This document shows, piece by piece, positions 18,717 through 28,881 of a stretch of 64,000 nt of DNA; positions within the stretch are counted from its first letter, which is position 1, and each line of letters opens with the position of its first letter. The translations under genes and the position numbers were made by a program. The stretch spans positions 1 through 64,000 of the forward strand of contig NZ_JAANYY010000004.1 in the NCBI RefSeq assembly GCF_012274265.1, read 5' to 3'. This stretch comes from Sphingopyxis microcysteis (GTDB taxonomy: Bacteria; Pseudomonadota; Alphaproteobacteria; Sphingomonadales; Sphingomonadaceae). The notes beneath the pieces were generated by a model that ran no database searches, had not been told where the DNA came from, and was given only the letters and a program-made list of their open reading frames with translations.

Positions 18717-20273
18717 TCAGTCGTGGATCGGCGCCGCCGGTTCCAATTCGCCTTCATGCACCTCGACGCGACCCTGACCCAGATGGCTTTTGCGATAGCC
18801 ATAGGCGAAATAGATCACGAAACCGACCGCTGCCCAGCCCGGCAGGACCAGCATGGCTTCCAGCGGCAGGTTGAGAAACAGGAAGACGCAACCAGCCATC
18901 GTCAGCGGCCCGATCAGCCACAGCGCCGGCGTACGGAACGGCCGGGTCCGGTTGGGTTCCGACTTGCGGAGCAGCATAACCGCGAGCGCGACCATGAAGA
19001 ACGCATAAAGCGTCCCCGCATTGGCGATATCGGCGAGCTGTCCCACCGGCAGGAACGCCGCGGCAAAGGCGACGACGCTGCCCGTGATCGCGGTGACGAC
19101 ATAGGGCGTTTTCCACTTCGGGTGGATTTTCGACAGGCCTTCGGGCAGCAGGCCGTCGCGCGACATCACGAAGAAGATGCGCGTCTGGCCGAACAGCAGG
19201 ATCAGGATCACCGACGGCAGTGCGACGAACGCTGCGATCCCCAGCATGTTGCCGATGCCCGAGAAGCCGATTTCGCGCAGCACATGCGCCAAAGCTTCGT
19301 TCGAGCAGACCAGCATCCCGGCATATTCGGGCAGCGCGCACTGGCGTGCGAGCTCGGCCGAACCGGCGGGGAAAGGAATGCCGTTCGGCCCCATGATCGG
19401 CTGGCCACCGATCGTGCCGATCGCACCGGCGGCGACGAGGATGTAAAAGATGGTGCAGATCAGCAGCGATCCGATCAGGCCGATCGGCACATTCTTTTGC
19501 GGATCGCGCGTTTCTTCGGCAGCCGTCGATACCGCGTCGAACCCGACATAGGCGAAAAAGGTCGTCGCGGCGGCGCCAACGGCGCCGATCCCCGAGCCAA
19601 GCCCGCCGAACACGCCCGCGGGCAGGAAGGGGTTGAACTTGTCCATTTCGGCCTGCGGCAGCGTCAGGATGATGAAGGCGGTGAGCGCGGTCACCTTGAT
19701 CGCGACCAGAACGGCGTTGACGCGGGCGGATTCGGTGGTGCCGATCATCAGCAGCCAGGTCACCAGCAAGGCGATGACGACGGCGGGCAAGTTGATCAGA
19801 CCGCCGGGCGCGCCGCCCAGGGCCAGCGGACCGGCCGCCAGATAGGCGGGCAATTGTATGCCCAGAAACTCGTTCAATATTGTCCCGGAGAAATAGCCGG
19901 ACCAGCCGACCGACACTGCGCTCGCCGCGACCGCATATTCGAGGACGAGCGCCCAGCCGACCGACCAGGCGAGAATTTCACCCATCACCGAATAGGTGTA
20001 GGTGTAGGCCGAGCCCGCGACGGGCATCATAGCGGCGATTTCGGCGTAGCAGAGCGCCGCGACGATGCAGATCGCCCCGGCGATGGCAAAGGCGAGCATC
20101 AGGCCGGGACCGGCCTTTTGCGCGCCTGCCGAGGTCAGCACAAAAATGCCGGTACCGATGACGCAGCCGATCCCGAACAGGGTCAGTTGCAGGGCACCGA
20201 GCGAGCGATGGAGCGATTTCTTTTCGGCCGTGGCCAAAATGGCGTCGATCGGTTTGACGCGACCAAATATCAT
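18717..20273 (-). CDS. APC-superfamily amino-acid permease (cationic amino-acid transporter-like)
   Basis: This is an inner-membrane transporter of 518 residues. The start is ATG 20273 (MIFGRVKPIDAIL), preceded by a GGGGAAG ribosome site; the frame extends to 20348 without better support. The first transmembrane helix carries the APC substrate-binding motif GIGCVIGTGIFVLTSAG, and the next segments (AGAICIVAALCYAEIAAMMP, GSAYTYTY) match the YfnA/CAT subgroup with 12 or more helices. Such proteins import amino acids, often cationic or branched. Substrate and regulation are not visible. Confidence 0.88.
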   Translation of the reverse strand: MIFGRVKPIDAILATAEKKSLHRSLGALQLTLFGIGCVIGTGIFVLTSAGAQKAGPGLMLAFAIAGAICIVAALCYAEIAAMMPVAGSAYTYTYSVMGEILAWSVGWALVLEYAVAASAVSVGWSGYFSGTILNEFLGIQLPAYLAAGPLALGGAPGGLINLPAVVIALLVTWLLMIGTTESARVNAVLVAIKVTALTAFIILTLPQAEMDKFNPFLPAGVFGGLGSGIGAVGAAATTFFAYVGFDAVSTAAEETRDPQKNVPIGLIGSLLICTIFYILVAAGAIGTIGGQPIMGPNGIPFPAGSAELARQCALPEYAGMLVCSNEALAHVLREIGFSGIGNMLGIAAFVALPSVILILLFGQTRIFFVMSRDGLLPEGLSKIHPKWKTPYVVTAITGSVVAFAAAFLPVGQLADIANAGTLYAFFMVALAVMLLRKSEPNRTRPFRTPALWLIGPLTMAGCVFLFLNLPLEAMLVLPGWAAVGFVIYFAYGYRKSHLGQGRVEVHEGELEPAAPIHD

Positions 20274-20375
20274 GTGAACTTCCCCTTTTTGGCGACTTTG
20301 GCGCCATTCTCCTGCCGCGCAGACTAGACGCTTCGCGCGCCAGCGCAACTTAATTTCAGGCTTGTTACAAGCGCT

Positions 20376-22547
20376 TTATCGCACCGTGAAGCGCACCCGG
20401 TCGATCATTCGTCCGCCGGGGTCGACCAGCGCCAGCATATGGCTGCCCGGGCGCGGCAGGATTTGCTGCCCCGCATCGGCGTCGCCGAGCGGCTTTTTGT
20501 CGAGGATCAGGCGGTAGCCGGTCACGGCGCCGCTGACGGTCACTGCAAGGCGCTGGCGATCGATCGGAATGTCGGGGTCGACCGCATAGACGCTGCCGCT
20601 GACCGGACTGGTGATGCGCGGGCGGCGCGCGGCTTGCGGCGCGGCGGCCATTTCGGTCTGCGCGGTGCCAGCCATGAAATATTCGCGGCGCGGCGGTTCG
20701 CGGGTGCCGGAGAGGGTAATCCGGCGCGCTTCGACGCCCGCGGGCATGATCGGCGCCTTGCCCGGGCTGCCGGCGTGGAGCGCGAGCATCACGTCGCGCC
20801 AGACGGGCGCGGCGCCCGAGGTGCCCGAGACGGCGCGCATCGCATCGCCCTCGAGATTGCCGACCCAGACCGCGACGGTGAAGCGGTCGGACCAGCCGAT
20901 GCACCAATTGTCGCGCATGCCTTTCGAGGTGCCGGTCTTGGCGGCGGCCCAGAAGGGCAGGCGAAGCGCGCTGTCGGCGCCGAAGGCGTCGGTGCGCGCC
21001 GAGGCGTCGGCGAGGATGTCGCCGACGATGAAGGCGGCGGCGGGGCTGACGATCTGGCGCGGCGGAAGGTTGCGAAGGTGCCGCACAGCGTCGAAAGTGA
21101 CGGGCGACCATTGTCCGAGATTAGCGAATGTTCTGAATGCGTTAGCTTGTTCGACGAGTGAAACTTCGGCCGAGCCGAGGGCGAGGGAGAAGCCGTAATA
21201 TTCGCCGTCCTCGACGAGGCCGTGGTAGCCGAGCGCCCAGAGGCGGTCGCGGAATTGCTGGACGTCGTCGATGACGAGGGCGCGGACGGCGGGGACGTTG
21301 AGCGAGGCGGCGAGCGCGTGGCGGACGCTGACCGGTCCCTTGAAGCTGCGGTCGTAGTTTTTGGGAACATAGAGGCCGGACGCGGTGTCGAGCTGGACCG
21401 GGCTGTCGTCGAGGATCGAGGCGGCGGTGAGCCAGCCATGCTCGATCACCTGCGCGTAAAGATGCGGCTTCAAGGTCGAACCCGCCTGCCGCCGTGCATT
21501 GGCACCATCGACCGACGCGGCGGTCGATTTGAGGCCGACGCCGCCGACATAGGCGAGCACTTCGCCGGTCGCGTTGTCGAGGACGACGACCGCGCCGTCG
21601 CGGACGCGGTCCGATCCCAGGCCCGACAGCTGGCGGCGCAGCGCGACGATGGCGGCGGTCTGGATGCGGCGGTCGATCGTGGTGGTGACGCGCTTGCCGG
21701 GCTGGTCGAGCAGGCGGACGGCGAGGTGCGGCGCGAGCGCGGGGTCGAACCGCGCGGCATGTTCGCCCGAGACGAGCGTCGCGGCGGCGGCGCGGATCGC
21801 GGAGCAGTCCTTGGTTTGCGCCACCCGGCAAGCGCGGAGGCCGAGCGCCTCGGCGCCCGCGGCCGGATTGGGGAGGAGGCCTGCGAACAGGGCGGCGTCG
21901 GTGCGCGTCATGTCGGCGGGTTTTTTGCCGAACAGGCTCTGCGCGCCGGCGCCGATCCCCTGCGCCTCGCCGCGCAGGGGGACGAGGTTGAAATAGGCCT
22001 CGAGCATCTGGTCGTGCGACCAGTTCGCCGCGAGCGCCTGCGCGGCGCGCATCTGGCGCAGCTTGGTGCGCCAGTCGCGCTGGCCCGGCTGGGCGAGGCC
22101 GGGGTCGAGGAAAGCGGCGAGCTGCATCGGCAGGGTCGAAGCGCCGCGCGAGCGGTCGCCGGTGCCCGCGATCCTGAGCCGCGCGCGGACGGCGCTGGCG
22201 ACCGCGAGCCAGTCGACCCCGCCGTGCGACCAGAACCGCCGGTCCTCAGCCTGCACCACCGCGGTACGGACGGCGGGGCTGATGTCTTTCAGCAGCACCC
22301 AGGCGAGGCGGCGGCGCTCGAAGTTGACGCGCTCGCTGTCGAGGAGGCGGCCTTCGCGGTCGTAGAGCCAGGCTTCGCTCGGCTGCCAGTCGGCGCGGAC
22401 GGCGGCGTAGGTTGGCATGGGGGGTGGTTTGGTGGCGAGGTGGGCGATGGTGGTGAGGATGAGCGCGGCGAGGGCGGCCCATGCGAGGGCGTGGGGCCAG
22501 CGGCGGTGGCGCGGCGCGCTAGCGCCCGTTTCTGGTATCTTCGTCAT
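20376..22547 (-). CDS. pbpC: penicillin-binding protein 1C
   Basis: This is a bifunctional murein synthase anchored in the inner membrane. At 723 residues it shows one membrane segment (about 19-38), a GT51 glycosyltransferase domain with the catalytic EDRRFWSHGG segment at 101-110, a transpeptidase domain with the SxxK motif at S357-K360 (GSTLK) and a KTGTSKG motif, and a C-terminal BiPBP_C domain. PBP1C genes commonly stand beside alpha-2-macroglobulin genes, as here: the large macroglobulin lies 262 bases upstream on the same strand. The start codon ATG 22547 is inside a palindromic repeat (22542-22644), and no clear ribosome site is seen, so translation may be weak. Confidence 0.93.
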   Translation of the reverse strand: MTKIPETGASAPRHRRWPHALAWAALAALILTTIAHLATKPPPMPTYAAVRADWQPSEAWLYDREGRLLDSERVNFERRRLAWVLLKDISPAVRTAVVQAEDRRFWSHGGVDWLAVASAVRARLRIAGTGDRSRGASTLPMQLAAFLDPGLAQPGQRDWRTKLRQMRAAQALAANWSHDQMLEAYFNLVPLRGEAQGIGAGAQSLFGKKPADMTRTDAALFAGLLPNPAAGAEALGLRACRVAQTKDCSAIRAAAATLVSGEHAARFDPALAPHLAVRLLDQPGKRVTTTIDRRIQTAAIVALRRQLSGLGSDRVRDGAVVVLDNATGEVLAYVGGVGLKSTAASVDGANARRQAGSTLKPHLYAQVIEHGWLTAASILDDSPVQLDTASGLYVPKNYDRSFKGPVSVRHALAASLNVPAVRALVIDDVQQFRDRLWALGYHGLVEDGEYYGFSLALGSAEVSLVEQANAFRTFANLGQWSPVTFDAVRHLRNLPPRQIVSPAAAFIVGDILADASARTDAFGADSALRLPFWAAAKTGTSKGMRDNWCIGWSDRFTVAVWVGNLEGDAMRAVSGTSGAAPVWRDVMLALHAGSPGKAPIMPAGVEARRITLSGTREPPRREYFMAGTAQTEMAAAPQAARRPRITSPVSGSVYAVDPDIPIDRQRLAVTVSGAVTGYRLILDKKPLGDADAGQQILPRPGSHMLALVDPGGRMIDRVRFTVR

Positions 22548-22644
22548 GCTGAACTCGTTTCAGCATCCATGGCCTGTGTTCTCGTTCGGCGCAGCGCCGA
22601 AGGACAGGGCAGGCCATGGACCCTGAAACAAGTTCAGGGTGACG
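22542..22644. repeat. REP-like palindrome overlapping the pbpC start
   Basis: The left part (CGTCATGCTGAAC..CATGGCCTG) and the right part (CAGGCCATGGACCCTG..GTGACG) are imperfect reverse complements. The first six bases supply the ATG and second codon of pbpC. Confidence 0.65.
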
Positions 22645-22677
22645 AGGTTTAGATTTGAACGGCATCCCCCAGTCTCT

Positions 22678-22760
22678 GTTCGCCCTGAGCTTGTCGAAGG
22701 GCCGTTCTTTCTCGTCGGCGTCGAAGAAAAGAACGGTGCTTCGACAAGCTCAGCACGAAC
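22678..22760. repeat. REP-like palindrome with GAGCTTGTCGAAG core
   Basis: The outer arms GTTCGCCCTGAGCTTGTCGA and TCGACAAGCTCAGCACGAAC are near-perfect reverse complements around a second stem (CCGTTCTTT with AAAGAACGG-like bases). It has the same core as 3239-3303 and 58464-58551. It lies between the macroglobulin stop and pbpC. Confidence 0.75.
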
Positions 22761-22809
22761 GGATTTAAAGGGGCTTTGCTGATCCAGCGCGCGTTGCTTC
22801 ACAACAACC

Positions 22810-25800
22810 TCACGACCCCACACTCGCCACCGTCAGCGGTGCGTTCGGCCATTGCCCACGGATCGCGGGCGAGTACATCGCCTCGACGCGCGTCGGGGGG
22901 AGCGAGAAGCGGCCCGAGCCGTTCAAGCGCACGACATATTCGACCGCATGGGTGCCCGCGGGCATCCAGCCGAAATAGCCGCGCCAGCTGTCCTTGCCGC
23001 GCTCGACATAGCTTGGCTGCGCGCCTGATCCGCCTGCTTGGTTGGCGAGCATTTCGGACTGGCCGCCGAGATTGCCGACGATCGTCGCGCCCGGGGCGAT
23101 CGGATCGTTGATCACGACCCACGTGCGGCCCGCGGCCGCGACGACCTCGATCCGCACCTTGATCACGTCGCCGCGGGTCAGGCGATCCTTGTTCGCCGCC
23201 TTGACGATGCTGACCGAGCGCTTGATCCGGTAACCGGCGTTGAGCGGCTCCTTCAATGGCACGGCGGCCTTGACGCTGACCGTCGCCCAAGGCGCGCCGC
23301 TACCCTGATGCTGAAGGCTCATCGTCGCGGCGTTGAGCGCGACGCGGAGCGGCGAGGGCGCTTCGGCGGGCAGCGGCCAGCTTTGCGAGGCGGTGGCGCC
23401 CGCAAGGCTGATATTGGTGACGCCGGTGATCGCGCTCGCCGGATAGAGCTCGGCGAAGCGGCGGACGGTGACGGCGCCCCACGCATTGGCGGGGGTGGTG
23501 TCCCAATGGCCCTTGCGCTGGCGCTGGGCGACGCCGACCATCAGCTTGCCCGCGTCATCCTCCCAGCCCTTGCGGCCAAGCACGGCTTCGAGTGCCTTGA
23601 TCGCCATTTCGTCGCCGCTGGTCATCATCCACCAGGGCGCACGCGCATCGTCGACAAGGTCGAGGCGGGTGCCTTCGTACACGAGGCGCTTGCGCAGCTC
23701 GGCTTCGGCGGCGGTGCGCAGCGCGGGGGCGTTGCGCACCCCGGGCGTCTTTTCGATCGCCACCAGCCAGTCGGCGAGGGTGCCGGTCGCCATGTCGACC
23801 GGCGCGACGTCGATCGCGGCGACGAGCCCCGGGCTGGCAGCCTTGTTGCGGGCGAGCGCCGCCAAGGCCGCGATGCGGACGGGGCGGATGTCCCAAGGAC
23901 CATAGCCGCGGCGGGTGAGGCGGCCTTCGACCACCGCCTGCAGCGCCGCCACCATCCTGGCCTTCGATGCCTCGGGGATCGCATAGCCGTTTGCCGCGGT
24001 GACGCTGAGCACATAGGCGGTGAGTTCGATCGACCCCTCCATCCGCTCGTTGGGCCAGTAGCGCAGCAGGCCGTCACCATCGAGATAGGTCGGCATCGCT
24101 TCGGCGAGCGCCTGCCAGCGGCCGAGATCGCCGAGCGCAATGGCGCGCGAGGTCGATTGTTCGAAGCAGGTATAGGGGTAGGCGGCCATATAGTCGCGCA
24201 CCCCCGACAAGGGCGGAGCCAGCGTGCCGGCGAGCGCGACGTCGACATATCCGCCGGGCAAGGCGCCCGTCGGGATGGCGATCGGCAGCGTCGTGGCGGG
24301 GCCGACGCGGAACAGGCTGGCGGCCCAGGTTTCGACCGGCACCGCGGGCTCGATGACCTGCTGGAACACCAGCCGATCGCGCTGCTTGCCGCCCTTGGCG
24401 ACCGCATCGACGGTCCATTCGATCGGGCCGGTTTGTTCGGGCGCGGTCATCGACCAGCTGATCGGCACCGCGCCGCCCGCGGGAATGGTGACGGTGAGCG
24501 GCGGCGCGGTGGCGACGGCGGGCGACAGCGTCGGGGTCGCGGTGACCTCCATCGGCTGATCGGTGCCGTTGCGCAGCGTGAAGCGCGCATCATAAGTGTC
24601 GCCGGTGCGGACGAGTTCGGGCATCCCGGCAAAGATGCCGAGATCCTGCACGGTGCGGACGGTGGTTTCGCCGGTGCCGAAAAATTGCGATCCGTCGGTC
24701 GCGATCGCGACGAGGCGGAAGCCCGAAAGATTGTCGCTAAGCGGCACGTCGACGCTCGCGCGCCCCTTGGTATCGAGCGGGACATTGCCCTTCCACAAGA
24801 GGACGGGGCGGAAATCTTCGCGGGTCAGGCCCGACAGGTCACCGCCGCCCCCGCCGCCGGGTTCGAGCGCCTTGCGGCCATAATGCCGCTTGCCGACGAC
24901 CTGCATCTGCGCGGTCGAGGTGAGGACGTCGAGGGTGCGCTCGCCCATCATCGCCTCGATCAATTCCCAGCTTTCGTTGGGGGCGAGCTGAAGCAGCGCC
25001 TCGTCGACCGCGGCAAAGGCGACATCGGCGTTTTTGGGTGGCTTGCCGCCGGGGGTCTTGACCTCGATCGCGACTTTGGCGGTTTCGCGGACTGCATATT
25101 TTGCCTTGTCGGCCTTGACCTTGACGCCGAGCTGATGGCCTTCCCAGCCGACCTTGATCCGCGCGATGCCCATGCGATAGGCGGGTTTGGCAAGGTCGAC
25201 CAAAGCGGTGGGGGGAGCACCCTCGCTGTTTTCGATCTTGAAACCGACCGCGCGTTTCATCTGGCGGAACCAGCTTTCGTTGCCGGTGACGCGCCCGCGC
25301 ACCGCCATCACCGAGACATAAACGTCGGGGGCGTAAGTGGCGGGCAGCTTGACCTTGACCACCGGGTTGGTGCCCTTCAGCGGCACGACGAAGCTGGAGA
25401 GCACGCCCTCGCGTTCGACGGTGACCAATGCGGTCGCTTCGCGGAACGGCATGCGGACCTGAAAGCTGGCGGTGTCGCCCGCGGCGTAGCGCGGCTTTTC
25501 GGCGATGACGTCCATGCGGTCGCCATTGTCGCCGCCAAACCACCAGTCGTTGTCGCCCGCGAGCCACACCGAGCGGACGGCGCGCGCTTCGTTGCCGTCG
25601 GCGTCGAGCGTCGTTGCGACCACCGTCACCTCGCCCGAGATGCCCGGCGCCATCGCGCAGCGCGCGCGGCCTAGCTTGTCGGTGGTCGCGGAGCAGCTGG
25701 CGGCGAGCTTCGTCGTCCGCATCTGGTTGTCATAGGCGTAGAAGCCGCCGATCAGGCGGCGCCGCGCGGTGATGATCTCGCGGTTGTAGAGCGCGACCGA

Positions 25801-28653
25801 CACGCGCTGGCCCGCGATCGGCTGGCCGTCGAGGTCGAGCGCGATGAAATTGAGCTTGAGGTCGTTGTCGCGCATCAGCCAGCCGTCGGTCTTGAGCCCC
25901 AAGCGGACGGCGGAGGGATAGAGGGTGATGCGGCGGCTGGCGGTCAGCGTTTCGCCATTGGCGTCCTCATAGTCCATTTCGGCCGCCATCAGCGTCGGTT
26001 CGGTGATCGGCTGGTCGACCGTCACATTGGCGGTGGCGGCGCCATTGGCGTCGAGCTTGAGCGGCACCGAGCGCGCGAGCGGCAGCTCGGCGGCGGGCTC
26101 GTCGCCGCTGTCGTCGAGCTGGATCACGCCTTCCTTCACCGGCTGCCCGTCGAAATCCCAGTCGCGATAATCTTCGGGGGGCGACCAGCTGGAGCGGAAA
26201 TTGGTGCGCAGTTCGACCGGGATATTGGCGGCGGGGCCGCCCGACAGATAGCCGACGAACAGGCTGAGCGGGACGGCAGCGGGGCGGACGAGCGCCGTTT
26301 TGGGCCCGGTGACCGCGGCCTTCATCGTCGGCAGGCGATATTCGTCGACCTTGACCGACTGACCCGACCAGATCGTCTTGTCTTCGCCATCCTTGTCCTT
26401 GGTGACGAACACCAGCTCATAATCGCCCATCGGGGCGGAGGCGGGGACGTTCCAGACGCTGTCGCCGCTGCCGGTCGCGGCGATGGCGAAGGGCATTTCG
26501 AATTCGGTGTCCGAACCGCGGTGGACGAGGCGGAGTTTGCCCGCGAGCGGCTGCGGCGTCATAAAGCCGGTGCCGACCGGGCGGCGCAGGATATGCTTCA
26601 TATGGACGGTCTCGCCCGCCTTGACGAGCGCGCGGTCGAAGACGGTGTGGAGAATATCCTCGCGTTCCGACCAGCCGTAAGGAAGGTCGAAATCATAGGG
26701 GCGGATGCCGCGACCCCAATCGGTGAGGGTGAAGCTGAAATCGTCGCCCGACCGCGCGCTGACCATCAGCGCATGGCCTTCGCTCTTGGTCGGATCGGGG
26801 GTTTCTTCGCAGCTCGAATAAGTCTCGGGCTGGGGTAGCCCGCCCGCAAAGGCGAGGCGCCCCGCCTTGTCGGCGGTACCGCGCGCGAGCAGGCGGCCGG
26901 TGCAGCTGTCCGAGACGCGGATTTCGGCGCCCGCGACGGGCAGGCCGGTGTCGAGCGCGGTGACCCAGGCGAGCGAGCCTTCGCGGCCCCATTTGAAATG
27001 CACCGCCATGTTCGTGACGAGCGCGGCGGTCGCGACATAGCGCGTCGCCTTGCGCCCGAGCAGCGCGGCGCCGAGTTCGGGGCTGGCGATCTCGACGATA
27101 TGGAAACCCTTTTCCGACAGGGGTATGCCGACAACCTCGAACTCCTTGCCGCCGCCGGGCGGGGTCAGTTGCAGCGCGCGGCGCTCGCCGCCCGCGGGGG
27201 CATCGGCGAACACCGATTTGGTGCCGGTGTAATTGACGCGGACCTCCTTGCCGGTGCGGTCCTTTTCCTCGCGATAATCGGTGTCGTCGGCGTCATCGAC
27301 GCGTTTCAGCCAGCGCGCGATCGCGGCGTCATCGTCGCCGACCCGCAGCGCGGTGGCGGGCAGCTTGAGGTTCGATTGCACCATCGTCCCTTCGACCCCG
27401 CGCACGGTGACGGGCAGGACACCGCCCTCGCGGGCTTCGAGGATGCCGAATTCGGCGGCGAATTTGACCAGCGGCGGGGCGCGGTCGATGTGGAATTTCA
27501 GCGGGAAGTTCGACTGGTTCTGCAAGCGCCGACCGCTCTGGTCGGTGACATCGGCGGGCAGGACCAGCGTTGCGTCGACATTCTGCGGCAGCGGTCCGGC
27601 GAAGCGAACGCTGGTGAGGTAGGCGTCATTCTTGTCGTCGTCGTCGACCCGGGGGGTCATGCGTTTGCCGTCGGCGGTGGTCAGCGTCGCGGCGAGCGCG
27701 GTGTCCCGCGCGACGGGGGAGGCGAAGCTGAGCGTCACATCCTTGACCGGATTGCAGCCCGCCTGCGGATTGACACGGCTGCACGACATTTTGGCGGTGA
27801 AAGCGGGGCGGACGTCGAAATCGAAGCGCTGGTCGCGCCCGGCGGTGCGGCCGGGGACGCCGGCCTGCGCGATGCGCGCGTCCCACACGACCGCCATTTC
27901 GCGCCCCGGCGGCAGCGGGCGGCGGCATTTGACCGCGACGACGCGGTCGAGCGCGGCCTCGCGGTCGGCGCCCGCGGCGGGCAGGCGCTGCGGCAGTCCG
28001 GCGTCATAGGTGAAGGACTGGCGCGACCAGTTGGCATCGCCGAGGCCGGTCAATATCTCAGTCGCGGTGGTGCGCGGCAGGACGTCGAGCGGGATCTTCT
28101 CGCCGATCCCGTCGACCGCGCAATAGCCGAAGCGGCCGACCGAGGCGCGGTCGGCGGCGACGTTGGTGGCGACGAGGAAGACCTGCTCCTCCTCGATCCC
28201 GTCGTAGATGCCGCCTGCGAGGATGGCGCGTGCCGAAGGGCCGCCGGTGTCGAGCGCGAAGCGGTCGTTGCCCGCGACGGCGATGCCGCGCGCGGTTTTC
28301 AGGCCATTGCGGAGCACGACATGGCAGCGCAGCCCGCCGGGGAGCGGTTTGTCGAACTCGAGCACCCAGGTGCGGGTGTCGACCCAGCGGGATGACGCCG
28401 CGAGCTTGCAGTCGTTGGTCGCGGGGGCGGCGGCGCGGGGATCGCCGAGCGGCACCATGTCTTCGGAAAAGCGCAGCGTGAAGCGGGTGATCGTGCCGTC
28501 GCCGGTGCCGCTGCTGCCGGGGGTGGCGAGGGTGACCTGCGGCACGGTGTCGGCGGTCGCGGTCGCCGCCATCGCGAGGCTGAGCGGCACAAGCAGCGCC
28601 AGTTTTGCCCTGCCGGCAAGGCGTTTTCCCAGCGCGCGCCAACCCGTTTTCAT
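22810..28653 (-). CDS. bacterial alpha-2-macroglobulin with thioester (YfhM-like)
   Basis: This is a 1,947-residue exported protease-trapping protein of the envelope. A signal peptide is visible (KLALLVPLSLAMAATATA). There are MG-type beta domains through the first two thirds, then a complement-like domain holding the thioester motif CFEQ at C1496-Q1499 (YTCFEQSTSR); the usual bacterial form is CLEQ, and Phe at the second place should not prevent the Cys-Gln bond. The C-terminal part (VEYVVRLNGSGRFSLPPTRV) is the receptor-binding-like domain. There is no lipobox cysteine, so it may be soluble periplasmic rather than lipid-anchored. Genetic linkage to pbpC, as in E. coli and many proteobacteria, suggests defence of the periplasm when murein is breached. 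Confidence 0.93.
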   Translation of the reverse strand: MKTGWRALGKRLAGRAKLALLVPLSLAMAATATADTVPQVTLATPGSSGTGDGTITRFTLRFSEDMVPLGDPRAAAPATNDCKLAASSRWVDTRTWVLEFDKPLPGGLRCHVVLRNGLKTARGIAVAGNDRFALDTGGPSARAILAGGIYDGIEEEQVFLVATNVAADRASVGRFGYCAVDGIGEKIPLDVLPRTTATEILTGLGDANWSRQSFTYDAGLPQRLPAAGADREAALDRVVAVKCRRPLPPGREMAVVWDARIAQAGVPGRTAGRDQRFDFDVRPAFTAKMSCSRVNPQAGCNPVKDVTLSFASPVARDTALAATLTTADGKRMTPRVDDDDKNDAYLTSVRFAGPLPQNVDATLVLPADVTDQSGRRLQNQSNFPLKFHIDRAPPLVKFAAEFGILEAREGGVLPVTVRGVEGTMVQSNLKLPATALRVGDDDAAIARWLKRVDDADDTDYREEKDRTGKEVRVNYTGTKSVFADAPAGGERRALQLTPPGGGKEFEVVGIPLSEKGFHIVEIASPELGAALLGRKATRYVATAALVTNMAVHFKWGREGSLAWVTALDTGLPVAGAEIRVSDSCTGRLLARGTADKAGRLAFAGGLPQPETYSSCEETPDPTKSEGHALMVSARSGDDFSFTLTDWGRGIRPYDFDLPYGWSEREDILHTVFDRALVKAGETVHMKHILRRPVGTGFMTPQPLAGKLRLVHRGSDTEFEMPFAIAATGSGDSVWNVPASAPMGDYELVFVTKDKDGEDKTIWSGQSVKVDEYRLPTMKAAVTGPKTALVRPAAVPLSLFVGYLSGGPAANIPVELRTNFRSSWSPPEDYRDWDFDGQPVKEGVIQLDDSGDEPAAELPLARSVPLKLDANGAATANVTVDQPITEPTLMAAEMDYEDANGETLTASRRITLYPSAVRLGLKTDGWLMRDNDLKLNFIALDLDGQPIAGQRVSVALYNREIITARRRLIGGFYAYDNQMRTTKLAASCSATTDKLGRARCAMAPGISGEVTVVATTLDADGNEARAVRSVWLAGDNDWWFGGDNGDRMDVIAEKPRYAAGDTASFQVRMPFREATALVTVEREGVLSSFVVPLKGTNPVVKVKLPATYAPDVYVSVMAVRGRVTGNESWFRQMKRAVGFKIENSEGAPPTALVDLAKPAYRMGIARIKVGWEGHQLGVKVKADKAKYAVRETAKVAIEVKTPGGKPPKNADVAFAAVDEALLQLAPNESWELIEAMMGERTLDVLTSTAQMQVVGKRHYGRKALEPGGGGGGDLSGLTREDFRPVLLWKGNVPLDTKGRASVDVPLSDNLSGFRLVAIATDGSQFFGTGETTVRTVQDLGIFAGMPELVRTGDTYDARFTLRNGTDQPMEVTATPTLSPAVATAPPLTVTIPAGGAVPISWSMTAPEQTGPIEWTVDAVAKGGKQRDRLVFQQVIEPAVPVETWAASLFRVGPATTLPIAIPTGALPGGYVDVALAGTLAPPLSGVRDYMAAYPYTCFEQSTSRAIALGDLGRWQALAEAMPTYLDGDGLLRYWPNERMEGSIELTAYVLSVTAANGYAIPEASKARMVAALQAVVEGRLTRRGYGPWDIRPVRIAALAALARNKAASPGLVAAIDVAPVDMATGTLADWLVAIEKTPGVRNAPALRTAAEAELRKRLVYEGTRLDLVDDARAPWWMMTSGDEMAIKALEAVLGRKGWEDDAGKLMVGVAQRQRKGHWDTTPANAWGAVTVRRFAELYPASAITGVTNISLAGATASQSWPLPAEAPSPLRVALNAATMSLQHQGSGAPWATVSVKAAVPLKEPLNAGYRIKRSVSIVKAANKDRLTRGDVIKVRIEVVAAAGRTWVVINDPIAPGATIVGNLGGQSEMLANQAGGSGAQPSYVERGKDSWRGYFGWMPAGTHAVEYVVRLNGSGRFSLPPTRVEAMYSPAIRGQWPNAPLTVASVGS

Positions 28654-28789
28654 CCCGCCGTCTCCCCGCCTAAATCCGCGCGCTTATCCTGCTGGAAACA
28701 GGCGCTGCTGTCCACCCGTCGCCGTGTCCCGGGAACGCTTAGCCGCGTTTCGGGAAAAGGCTGTGACCGCGGTCATAGACAGACATAAT

Positions 28790-28880
28790 CGTCGCCCCCG
28801 CGAAGGCGGGGGCCGTAGTCGGTTTACGCGGCGATGCAGGAATAGGCCGCTTGCGGCCCCCGCCTCCGCGGGGGCGACGG
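28790..28880. repeat. REP-like palindrome, CGTCGCCCCCGCGAAGG family
   Basis: The two ends are inverted copies of a GC-rich hairpin (GCCCCCGCGAAGGCGGGGGC on the left, its counterpart on the right). It ends one base before the HIT gene stop codon and recurs at 33002-33093. The rest of the 228-base gap (28654-28881) shows no gene. Confidence 0.75.
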
Positions 28881-28881
28881 G

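Noticed and set aside
23038-25674. 878-codon plus-strand frame inside the alpha-2-macroglobulin gene
   Set aside because: Shadow frame; the minus strand encodes the thioester protein through the whole region.
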